NCBI GenBank assembly: GCA_934532985.1
Contig: CAKTAV010000006.1
Location: 57,903-121,902 of the forward strand
DNA: 64,000 nucleotides
Reading direction: 5' to 3'
Source of the DNA: an uncultured Butyricicoccus sp.
GTDB taxonomy: Bacteria; Bacillota; Clostridia; Oscillospirales; Butyricicoccaceae
Shown here: positions 57,548-64,000 of the stretch, in pieces
How positions within the stretch are numbered: position 1 is the first letter of the stretch
Layout: every line of letters starts with the position of its first letter
Notes under the pieces: generated by a model
What the model was told of the DNA's origin: nothing
The model's database searches: none
The model's input: only the letters and a program-made list of their open reading frames with translations
Translations under genes and position numbers: made by a program

Positions 57548-57594
57548 TTGAGAAATCCCCTCCGCACGCTATAATACAGAAGTGTTATATAACA
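57548..57594 (+). promoter_or_regulatory. Promoter with palindrome before the small gene at 57600
   Basis: TTGAGA, 16-bp spacer, TATAAT (57570-57575), then the perfect 12-bp palindrome TGTTATATAACA (57583-57594) just after the start site, a probable operator. Confidence 0.6.
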
Positions 57595-57599
57595 GTGTT

Positions 57600-57821
57600 A
57601 TGAGGAGGTCAACGATACCGGAACAAGAAACAACAACGCAGAAGCTCAGTCACACCGTTCCGCCGATTGACTCCCGACTAGAGCATATTCTGGTCACCGG
57701 TATGATGAACGCCTATTTTGAGATCATCATTCACGACATGCCGATGGACGACGCACTTCAGTATCTGAAAGAGCTGAATGCGTTTTACACCGCCAGATGG
57801 AGCAAAATTATGGGGCAATAA
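57600..57821 (+). CDS. Small hypothetical protein with unclear start
   Basis: 73 residues if read from the only in-frame ATG. A strong GAGGAGG lies inside that reading, and an ATA codon is at the ideal distance after it; this suggests the true start is a lost ATG (now ATA) or a rare start, giving about 69 residues. The body (SRLEHILVTGMMNAYFEIIIHDMPMDDALQYLKELNAFY) looks helical. Function unknown; precedes a broken ABC transporter gene. Confidence 0.45.
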   Translation: MRRSTIPEQETTTQKLSHTVPPIDSRLEHILVTGMMNAYFEIIIHDMPMDDALQYLKELNAFYTARWSKIMGQ

Positions 57822-57928
57822 TGCCCCATCGTTTTGCATTTGAGTTAGTGTATTCTAACAAATTCAGATATTCGAGGACGTTTTTTCTCCTCTGTATCAT
57901 ATATTTCACACGTTAGGAGGTTCTCCTT

Positions 57929-58226
57929 TTGAAAAAGCAATCCAATCTAAACAAGCTTTTAGGCTATGCAGGCGGTTACCGGATTCTGACCTATCTTTCT
58001 TGGGTCTGCGCCGCGGTAAGTGCGCTGATTGCCCTGCTGCCGTTCTGATACATCTGGCGTATTCTGAAAGAAGTCATCGAAGTCGCGCCTAATTACTCAA
58101 ACCCCGCACACATTACCAACTACGGTTGCCGAGAACGGCACATCGGAGGAACTGCTCAAACAAAACGGCATCTTCTCCCACATGGTTGAACTGCAAACCG
58201 AGAGCCAGAATTGGGCGCTCAGCTAA
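57929..58226 (+). pseudogene. ABC transporter pseudogene, internally deleted
   Basis: AGGAGG then TTG starts a frame (KKQSNLNKLLGYAGGYRILTYLSW) that is the N-terminus of an ABC exporter, with a stop at 58046. The frame continues as ABC-like YIWRILKEVIEVAPNY and then breaks. In another frame 58122-58226 reads TVAENGTSEELLKQNGIFSHMV, the C-terminal end of an ABC ATPase. About 500 codons between are missing. So a stop, a deletion of most of the gene and a frame change are visible. Confidence 0.75.
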
Positions 58227-58248
58227 GGTAAGAAAAACACATAGTAGC

Positions 58249-58285
58249 ACCGGCGACTCTGTACGCAGAGCCGCCGGTGTTTTTG
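58249..58285 (+). terminator. Terminator after the ABC pseudogene
   Basis: CACCGGCG and CGCCGGTG enclosing CTCTG...CAGAG, then T5. Confidence 0.8.
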
Positions 58286-58397
58286 TTCTGTTGTTTTGCT
58301 TTCATGTTCTATTTGGATATAATAAAAATCTCATATATTCTCATGAATACCCTCTGATTTCTTCCGTTATTGTTCCGTTAGCGTTCTACAACAAACC

Positions 58398-58499
58398 TTA
58401 CTCTTCAAAATACTCCCGATAGTCCGACTCATCAGCGAACAGCCGATACTCTCCATCAATCAGTCCCATATATCCATCACTTACGACATAGCCTTTCAT
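58398..58499 (-). CDS. 33-residue small acidic protein
   Basis: AAGGAGG eight bases before the ATG at 58499. It reads MKGYVVSDGYMGLIDGEYRL then FADESDYREYFEE. Short Gly/Tyr proteins of this style occur widely in clostridia without known function. Strong initiation signals support it although it is very short. Confidence 0.6.
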   Translation of the reverse strand: MKGYVVSDGYMGLIDGEYRLFADESDYREYFEE

Positions 58500-58637
58500 A
58501 ACGACTGCCTCCTTTTGTTTTTCTGAGGCTATTATATCGTCTTTTGTGTCCAAAAAACTGTACAGTATATAGGAATATCATAAAAATTGTGGTATACTGA
58601 AACATAAGAACTACCGCGCAGGAAAGGAGTGTGCCCC

Positions 58638-59630
58638 ATGGCAAAAGGAAGCAACCAGAAGCAAAAGCTGCTGTATCTCGCGAAAATTTTTTTTACGGAA
58701 ACCGATGAACAGCACGGGCTGACGCTGCGCGAAATCACCAATCGTCTCAGCCAGTATGATATTTTCGTGGAACGGAAAACGCTCTATCAGGATTTTGAAG
58801 AGCTGCGTCATTTCGGGCTGGATATTATTGCCCGAAAGGAGGGGCGGAACTATTGTTATCTGCTTGCTTCCCGTGAATTTGAGCTTGCCGAGCTGAAGCT
58901 GCTTGTGGATTCGGTGCAGTCTTCCAAATTCATCACGGAGAACAAATCACACGCCTTGATTAAAAAGCTGGAATCACTCGTCAGCGTGCACGAAGCATCC
59001 CAGCTGCAACGGCAGGTTTTGCTTGCCGGTCGCGTCAAGACCATGAACGAGAGCATTTACTATAACGTCGACGAACTGCACTCCGCCATCAGTCAGAACA
59101 GCCAGATTCGCTTTCACTATTTTCAATGGAATGTGGATAAACAGGAGCAGCTGCGCCGCAGCGGTGCCTGGTACGTCGTCAGCCCATGGCTTCTGCGCTG
59201 GGACGACGAAAACTATTATTTAATTGCTTATGACGCCGAGGCCGACAAGCTCAAGCATTATCGCGTAGATAAAATGAAGCACATCGCGCTCACCAGGGCA
59301 CCGCGCGAAGGCCAGCACGTCATGCAGGATTTTGACCCGACGATTTACACCAACCGCCTGTTTGGCATGTACGGCGGCGAGCCAACCCGCGTTACGTTGG
59401 AAGGAAAAAACGCCATGGTCGGCATTTTGATCGACCGCTTTGGCAAGGACATTCCCATTCTCCGTAAGGACGATGACCATTTCATCGTTCATGTCGATGT
59501 CGCCGTCAGCCCGCAATTCCTCGGCTGGATCGCCAGCTTGGGAGGCGGTCTGCGCGTCACCGCACCAGCTTCCGTCGTTACACAAATGCGAGAACTAGCA
59601 CATACACTCGCCAGTCAATATGAACGATAA
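58638..59630 (+). CDS. WYL-domain transcriptional regulator (YafY type)
   Basis: 330 residues from ATG 58638 (AAAGGAG before). N-terminal HTH_11-like winged helix (LTLREITNRLSQYDIFVERKTLYQDFEELRHFGLDIIARKEGRNYCY), then a WYL domain with WYVVSPWLLRWDDENYYLIAYDAEADKLKHYRVDKM, and a C-terminal WCX-like region. WYL regulators sense nucleic acid or small ligands and often guard defence or DNA-damage functions; no such genes are adjacent. Confidence 0.9.
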   Translation: MAKGSNQKQKLLYLAKIFFTETDEQHGLTLREITNRLSQYDIFVERKTLYQDFEELRHFGLDIIARKEGRNYCYLLASREFELAELKLLVDSVQSSKFITENKSHALIKKLESLVSVHEASQLQRQVLLAGRVKTMNESIYYNVDELHSAISQNSQIRFHYFQWNVDKQEQLRRSGAWYVVSPWLLRWDDENYYLIAYDAEADKLKHYRVDKMKHIALTRAPREGQHVMQDFDPTIYTNRLFGMYGGEPTRVTLEGKNAMVGILIDRFGKDIPILRKDDDHFIVHVDVAVSPQFLGWIASLGGGLRVTAPASVVTQMRELAHTLASQYER

Positions 59631-59857
59631 ACTTGCATTGGGATGGATTTTATACAATTCCGAGTCGAAAATCATAAATATTCTGCCTGTCCGCACCGCA
59701 AGAACCGGAGCGAATGAAGCTTCCTCCCCCCCTCATACAAGCTCTGCCCCATGCCTGAAAAGGGTAATATTTCCATAACCACTTCGTTATTTACACCAAC
59801 AAAACCTCTGAATCCGACGACTCAATGTAAACTATTTTTTAATTTTCTCAGACACTC

Positions 59858-59905
59858 TTGCAAATGTTCCGAAACCGTAATATATTATTCTACGGTTTCG
59901 GAGCA
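59858..59905 (+). promoter_or_regulatory. MarR-MATE promoter with long inverted repeat
   Basis: TTGCAA (59858-59863), 17-bp spacer, TATATT (59881-59886). 15-bp arms TGTTCCGAAACCGTA and TACGGTTTCGGAGCA (59865-59879 and 59891-59905), one mismatch, 11-base centre, embrace the -10 box. A clear autorepressor site for the MarR protein. The 59631-59857 stretch before it shows nothing recognisable. Confidence 0.8.
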
Positions 59906-59927
59906 TTTTATATAGAGGGCATGGAGT

Positions 59928-60386
59928 ATGAGCAAAAAACTAGAAATTATCAATCAAGTTTGCGATAAAATCGATGATATTTATTATCATTATGCCAGTG
60001 CTTTTGGTGTTACGGATACAGAGCTTTGCGTTTTGTATTCCCTGCTGGAACATGATGGAAAATATTTGCAGATCGATATATGCCGTGACTGGCATTGCAG
60101 CTTACAGACCGTTCACACATCCATAAAAAACATGGAAAAAAAAGGTCTGGTTAAACTAACCTGTCAAACCGGCAATAAGAAAAACAAATATATTCACCTG
60201 TCTGAAACCGGGAAAGAACTGATTGACAGGATCATGGTGCCATTGGTGAAAGCCGAAGAAGAGGCTTTTGGTATGCTGAGCGAGGAGGAGCAGGATGTGA
60301 TGCTTCCGCTGTTACAAAAGTATGCAAATGCGCTTGACACAACGATCGGAAGAATCACCCGCCAAGCGGAAGAACACAGCTTATAA
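59928..60386 (+). CDS. MarR family regulator
   Basis: 152 residues. Winged helix DWHCSLQTVHTSIKNMEKKGLVKLTCQTGNKKNKYIHLSETGKELI and MarR dimerisation helices at both ends. AT-richer than the surroundings. It is 16 bases before a MATE exporter, the usual drug-responsive pair: ligand binding to MarR would release the inverted repeat and induce both. Confidence 0.92.
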   Translation: MSKKLEIINQVCDKIDDIYYHYASAFGVTDTELCVLYSLLEHDGKYLQIDICRDWHCSLQTVHTSIKNMEKKGLVKLTCQTGNKKNKYIHLSETGKELIDRIMVPLVKAEEEAFGMLSEEEQDVMLPLLQKYANALDTTIGRITRQAEEHSL

Positions 60387-60402
60387 AGCAAGGAGATCAA
60401 TC

Positions 60403-61752
60403 GTGGAAGCAAATTATCTGATATTTGAAAATCTGCCACCCGGAAATCTATTACTCAAGTGTGCGATTCCTGCTGCAATGAGCATGATTTTCAGCGGCTT
60501 GTATTCCATAGCTGACGGAATTTTCGTTGGTCGCTGCATTGGCTCAGACGCTTTGGCTGCGGTCAATCTTGTGATGCCGCTGATCGCTATTGCTTTTTCT
60601 CTTGCCGAGCTGATCGCAACCGGTTCTTCTGTGCAGTTGGCAATGCTATTGGGGCAGAAAAAGCAGGATCAGGCAAATCGAACCTTCAGCGTATGTATCA
60701 AAGTCATTGTTGGTATGTCCTTTTTAATCGGCTTGGTATTCTTTTTTCTTTGCAAACCGATGCTGACATTTATGGGCGCCGACGGGATCGCGTTGCAGTA
60801 CAGTATTGAGTACATCCGGGTATACGCTGTTTTTGCTCCGTTGATCATTGTATTCTTTGCTATTGATAACTATCTGCGGATTTGCGGAAAGCAGAATTAC
60901 AGCATGATGCTCAACATTGTGACCGCAGTGCTGAATATTGCATTAGATTTTCTGTTGATCGTGGTATTAAACCAGGGTATCCGGGCGGCGGCCTTGACCA
61001 GCTGCATCAGCATATCAGTTGGTACCGTCATGGCGTTTTATCCGTTTCTTCGGAATAAGCTGGAATTGAAATTTGTTACAGGCAATATTCCCTTCAAACA
61101 GTTTGCACAGCTTGCAGCAAATGGTTCTTCTGAGTTTTTTTCGAGCATTGCCGGTTCTGTCTTTTCCTTTATTCTGAATATTGTCCTGCTCTATCTCGGC
61201 GGCGCAACCGCCGTGGCAGCAATGTCGGTGGTGATGTATGTGGAAAGTCTTGTTGCCTCCATGCTCTTTGGAATGGTCGATTCCATACAGCCGGCCATCA
61301 GCTACTGCAAGGGCGCGGGACTTCATAAGAGAGTCTGGACATTAGAAAGATACGTGCTGACTGCTGCAGCGGTTCTTTCCGTGGCAGTATGCCTTGTTTT
61401 GCGATATTGTGGTACTTTTGTGGTTCCCTTCTTTGTGAAGCCGGGTGAAACGGAGTTGCTGACACTCAGCATCCATGCAATGCGCCTGTACGCGTTGTCT
61501 TATCTGGTGAACTGGATAGATGGCTGTCTGTCCGGTTTTCTGACTGCTTTGGGACAGGCAGGGAGATCCTTTTTTTCTTCCATTATGGGAACACTGGTAC
61601 TTCCTCTTGCTGGACTTGCGGTTTTGGTTCCGTCTATGGGGCTGGACGGTGTGTGTCTTACGCCGCTGTTTTCGGGTACTATCAGCGCAGTGCTTGCAAT
61701 CATATTAGTAATGACAATGAGAAAAGATTGTAAATCCCGTAATTTCCAATGA
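60403..61752 (+). CDS. MATE family exporter, MarR-linked
   Basis: 449 residues from a GTG (AAGGAG before). MATE motifs IPAAMSMIFSGLYSIADGIFVGRCIGSDALAAVNLVMPL and SSEFFSSIAGSVFSFILNIVLLYLGGATAVAAMSVVMYVESLV, twelve membrane segments; closest in style to the MepA-type group. Co-transcribed with the MarR gene. Confidence 0.9.
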   Translation: MEANYLIFENLPPGNLLLKCAIPAAMSMIFSGLYSIADGIFVGRCIGSDALAAVNLVMPLIAIAFSLAELIATGSSVQLAMLLGQKKQDQANRTFSVCIKVIVGMSFLIGLVFFFLCKPMLTFMGADGIALQYSIEYIRVYAVFAPLIIVFFAIDNYLRICGKQNYSMMLNIVTAVLNIALDFLLIVVLNQGIRAAALTSCISISVGTVMAFYPFLRNKLELKFVTGNIPFKQFAQLAANGSSEFFSSIAGSVFSFILNIVLLYLGGATAVAAMSVVMYVESLVASMLFGMVDSIQPAISYCKGAGLHKRVWTLERYVLTAAAVLSVAVCLVLRYCGTFVVPFFVKPGETELLTLSIHAMRLYALSYLVNWIDGCLSGFLTALGQAGRSFFSSIMGTLVLPLAGLAVLVPSMGLDGVCLTPLFSGTISAVLAIILVMTMRKDCKSRNFQ

Positions 61753-61824
61753 AAAGAGTTATAAATATTCAGAGTCTAGTCAGACGGCAGACATAAATCA
61801 AATAGCGTAAGGAAATATTACATC

Positions 61825-62181
61825 ATGAAAAAAGAACGTATCACCCCAAAAATCAAAAAGTTCTTCAACTGGATCTGGCAGGAATGCAAAGACAAAGACA
61901 CATTGCTGCTGTTTATCGGCGTTGTTGTGATAATGTACCTGCCTGCATGGGGTGGGTATCTTCTCCACGCGATATTCGGATGGGCGTGGTGCTCTGCCGT
62001 CGCCTCAGCTTACCTGTTGTTTTGGGCGGGACCGTTCACTCCGTTTTTCCCCGTATGTATGGGAATAACACTATCCATAAAAAAAGTGATGCAGATAAAA
62101 TCTCGCAGGCAAAGTGGAAAATCCTCTTCGGAGAATCCTGTAGAAGCAAGCAGTAAAAACAAGCGCGATATCGAGTCATAA
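61825..62181 (+). CDS. Small membrane protein
   Basis: 118 residues, not recognised. Basic cytoplasmic N-terminus, two hydrophobic segments (TLLLFIGVVVIMYLPAWGGYLL and SAVASAYLLFWAGPFTPFFPV), and a Lys/Ser-rich tail. TAAGGAAA lies before the ATG. Codon use AT-rich like the MarR-MATE pair upstream, perhaps one acquired segment. Confidence 0.6.
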   Translation: MKKERITPKIKKFFNWIWQECKDKDTLLLFIGVVVIMYLPAWGGYLLHAIFGWAWCSAVASAYLLFWAGPFTPFFPVCMGITLSIKKVMQIKSRRQSGKSSSENPVEASSKNKRDIES

Positions 62182-62240
62182 GTCATCGTTATTCTTTATC
62201 ACGATTTATAAATGACAATCTTCCCCAAAATAACATAAAA

Positions 62241-62277
62241 AAGACCATTTGAGCCAACGTTCAAACGGTCTTTTTCT
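62241..62277. terminator. Bidirectional terminator between membrane-protein gene and tRNA
   Basis: 10-bp stem GACCATTTGA/TCAAACGGTC (one G-U), flanked by A-run and T-run on both sides. Confidence 0.8.
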
Positions 62278-62278
62278 A

Positions 62279-62355
62279 TGGTACGCCCGACTGGAGTCGA
62301 ACCAGCGGCCTTTAGAGTCGGAGTCTAACGCTCTATCCAGCTGAGCTACGGGCGC
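62279..62355 (-). tRNA. tRNA-Arg (anticodon CCG)
   Basis: 77 bases including an encoded CCA. The minus strand folds into a cloverleaf: acceptor GCGCCCG with CGGGCGT, D arm TAGCTCAGCTGGATAGAGC, anticodon stem TTAGA / TCTAA with loop CTCCGAC (anticodon CCG, reading CGG), and T arm GCTGG-TTCGACT-CCAGT. Own promoter upstream. Confidence 0.95.
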
Positions 62356-62368
62356 AAGTCTATTTATT

Positions 62369-62397
62369 ATTATAGCAAGCTCCGTTGCATTTGTAAA
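62369..62397 (-). promoter_or_regulatory. tRNA-Arg promoter
   Basis: Minus strand TTTACA, 17-bp spacer, TATAAT, ending 13 bases before the tRNA. Confidence 0.75.
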
Positions 62398-62486
62398 GGA
62401 TTTTTGCATGGAATTCCATGAGGATTTCCGTCTGTGCCGGACGATTTTCTCTCAAAAACCGCCCCGCACGACAAAAAAACACAAAG

Positions 62487-63656
62487 TTACAAGCTCTCGT
62501 GGAAAATACGAACGACTTCCTCGCGATTCAGTACCTTATAACCGCCCGTCATACCGATTGTCACATCCGCAATGCCTTCAATCATGTCCTCGGTGACGCC
62601 CAGCTCGGTCAGATTCATAACCAGCCCCAGCTCCTTCATCCAGGATTCCATTGCGGCAAGACCTTCCTGTGCTACCTGCTCGTCCGTCTTGCCTTCCGGA
62701 TTGACATCCCAGACATTCTCCGCAAAGCGGACAAACTTTTTTAGGCCAAACGGCAGAATATAGCGGTAGTACGGCAGAGAAACCGCCGCCAGCGTCATAC
62801 CATGCGTCGCATTCGTATAGCCGCCAACCGCCTGTCCCAGCATATGCACCATCCAGTCGGTGGACTTGCCGCACGCGACCAGTGTATTCAGCGCCCATGT
62901 CGCCGTCCACATGATGTTGCTTCGCGCCTCATAATCCTGCGGATTTTTCTTAGCGATGCGACTCGAATGGATCACCGAGCGCATCAAGCCTTCACTGATA
63001 TAATCGCTCGTCGTGTCATCCTCACCGGAGAAATACTGCTCACAGATATGATTAAAAATGTCATAAATACCCGAAATCATCTGATATTCCGGCAGTGTCA
63101 TTGTATAGCGCGGATTCAAGATCGAGAAACGCGGCATCAATGACTCACCGGCAAACACATGACCAATTTTCTGCTTGGTCTTTTTATTTGTGATGACCGA
63201 ACCCGCATTCATTTCCGAGCCGGTGCCCACCATCGTCAGCACACAACCGAGCGGAATGGTCTCGCACTCCGGCTCTTCAAAGCGGACATAATACTTCTCC
63301 CACGGATCATCCTGGCAGTGAACCGAAGCTGCCAGCGCCTTCGTGTAGTCGCATGTGGAACCGCCGCCCACAGCCAGCAGGAAATTGGCATGATGCGCCC
63401 GCGCAATCTCCATGCCCTCATACAGCTTATCCAGCGTCGGATTCGGCATGACGCCGGAGATCTCCGCAACATTTTTGTCGTTGTTCTTCAGGATTTCGAT
63501 GACTGCATCATAGATACCATTCTTCTTAATCGAACCGCCGCCATAGACCAATACGACATTCTTGCCGTACTTCGGCAGCTCGGTATTCAGCGCGTTCAGC
63601 GATTCTTCGCCGAAATACAGCTTTGTCGGATTACAGTAGACAAAATTTCCAAGCAT
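62487..63656 (-). CDS. Iron-containing alcohol (butanol-type) dehydrogenase
   Basis: 389 residues from the ATG at 63656 (GGAGGAGG before it). Group III metal ADH fold: NAD site VYGGGSIKKNG, LAVGGGSTCDYTKALAA, metal ligands expected in the segments YDIFNHICEQYF, THGMTLAA and related histidines. Closest in style to YqhD/BDH NADPH-dependent aldehyde reductases. Role in aldehyde reduction is likely; a MerR-type promoter hints at induction by aldehydes. Confidence 0.9.
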   Translation of the reverse strand: MLGNFVYCNPTKLYFGEESLNALNTELPKYGKNVVLVYGGGSIKKNGIYDAVIEILKNNDKNVAEISGVMPNPTLDKLYEGMEIARAHHANFLLAVGGGSTCDYTKALAASVHCQDDPWEKYYVRFEEPECETIPLGCVLTMVGTGSEMNAGSVITNKKTKQKIGHVFAGESLMPRFSILNPRYTMTLPEYQMISGIYDIFNHICEQYFSGEDDTTSDYISEGLMRSVIHSSRIAKKNPQDYEARSNIMWTATWALNTLVACGKSTDWMVHMLGQAVGGYTNATHGMTLAAVSLPYYRYILPFGLKKFVRFAENVWDVNPEGKTDEQVAQEGLAAMESWMKELGLVMNLTELGVTEDMIEGIADVTIGMTGGYKVLNREEVVRIFHESL

Positions 63657-63741
63657 TGTTGTCCTCCTCCCAATTGACAATTGCACGGGTTAATTTTCCC
63701 CGCGCAGCCCATTGACATTACATTTCTTCTTTGTTACGATT

Positions 63742-63772
63742 ATTGTAAACCATAAACTTAACTTTAGGTCAA
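63742..63772 (-). promoter_or_regulatory. MerR-type promoter of the alcohol dehydrogenase
   Basis: Minus strand TTGACC, a long 19-bp spacer and TACAAT. The spacer centres on the near-palindrome TAAAGTTAAGTTTA, the layout of promoters untwisted by MerR family activators such as AdhR/NmlR. No MerR gene is in the window. Confidence 0.65.
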
Positions 63773-63917
63773 GTATCTTTTTTGCTTTTTCTTGTTAAAT
63801 GTAAAGATAACTTCCGGAATATAAGAGTAAATTCCGGGTAGCGGACGTTAGTCTTACATGGTATTCTATAGGTGTAGTGGATTCCTCCTGTTTATCTATC
63901 TAAAGGAGGATATTCTT

Positions 63918-64000
63918 ATGACCACAACCCAACATAATAAGAAGCATTTGACTACTACTCAGAGAATGAAGATTGAAGATGGCTTGAACAAGGAGCTCAG
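63918..64000 (+). CDS. IS30-like transposase, 5' end (cut by window)
   Basis: AAAGGAGG then ATG at 63918, open to the window end. The 27 visible residues (MTTTQHNKKHLTTTQRMKIE then DGLNKELS) match the N-terminal helix-turn-helix of IS30 family transposases. The element's left terminal repeat was not resolved; it should lie in 63820-63917. Confidence 0.7.
   Translation, partial: MTTTQHNKKHLTTTQRMKIEDGLNKEL

Noticed and set aside
58126..58422. 98-codon frame across the end of the ABC pseudogene
   Set aside because: Out of frame with the ABC remnant, crosses a terminator, no initiation signal.
1..64000. CRISPR arrays, rRNA genes, prophage
   Set aside because: No regularly spaced direct repeats, rRNA signature or phage structural genes were seen.

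Overview
The window looks like chromosomal DNA of a moderately GC-rich, spore-forming, Gram-positive anaerobe of the class Clostridia, probably of the Oscillospiraceae/Butyricicoccaceae type. The reasons are the sporulation genes spoIIGA, sigE and sigG, Firmicutes-type sigma-A promoters (TTGACA/TATAAT with 17-bp spacers) with strong AGGAGG ribosome binding sites, RNase J, an archaeal-type AspRS, a lipoprotein PstS of permuted domain order, and PurO-type purine synthesis. Genus assignment is inference. Nearly all of the sequence is ordinary chromosomal backbone; accessory, AT-richer patches lie at about 54.1-55.9 kb and 57.2-62.2 kb, and an IS30-like transposase is cut by the right edge.

Layout. 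1-4.3 kb: end of an aromatic amino acid operon (pheA, aroA, an aroE-aroK fusion) and a Nudix gene. 4.4-7.1 kb: nadA and the sulfhydrylase metY, the latter behind a short cysteine-ended leader peptide. 7.2-9.8 kb: a ribosome-protection (TetM-like) GTPase fused to a YacP/Rae1-type NYN nuclease. 9.9-15.3 kb: MATE pump, nitronate monooxygenase, glf, a TetR regulator and small proteins. 15.3-24.0 kb: a phosphate block (Na/Pi cotransporter, HAD phosphatase, pstSCAB-phoU with a response regulator whose receiver lacks the phospho-acceptor, and an HD hydrolase), with 11-bp Pho-type repeats in front of three units. 24.2-31.9 kb: purine operon purE-F-M-N-O-H'-D plus a YbjN-like gene, preceded by a leader with a terminator. 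32-36.5 kb: glycosyltransferase, a structured RNA and aspS, a secreted Fn3-like protein. 36.8-44.3 kb: sigG, a zinc/cadmium-type ATPase with a His/Cys-rich array and an EamA transporter lying between sigG and sigE-spoIIGA, then ylmH. 44.4-48.4 kb: birA, a DUF1287 protein, RNase J. 48.6-53.7 kb: metF, MetH activation protein, metH, a 3D-domain wall protein and a zinc-ribbon membrane protein. 53.9-55.3 kb: a small island of very short membrane and lipoprotein genes facing an XRE regulator. 55.9-61.8 kb: two MATE pumps, an ABC transporter pseudogene, a WYL regulator and a MarR regulator. 61.8-64 kb: a membrane protein, tRNA-Arg(CCG), an iron alcohol dehydrogenase with a MerR-type promoter, and the IS30-like start.

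How the parts work together. The aro genes give chorismate and phenylalanine; metF, the activation protein and metH recycle homocysteine to methionine while metY feeds sulfur in; the pst block and its Pho boxes form one phosphate-starvation circuit; purE to purD carry most of IMP synthesis. Several genes seem controlled by transcription attenuation or autoregulated operators (purE leader, MATE leader at 57.3 kb, MarR and TetR palindromes). The least explained parts are the four-gene microprotein island at 54.1-54.9 kb, the GTPase-nuclease fusion, the phosphorylation-site-less regulator, and the RNA before aspS.
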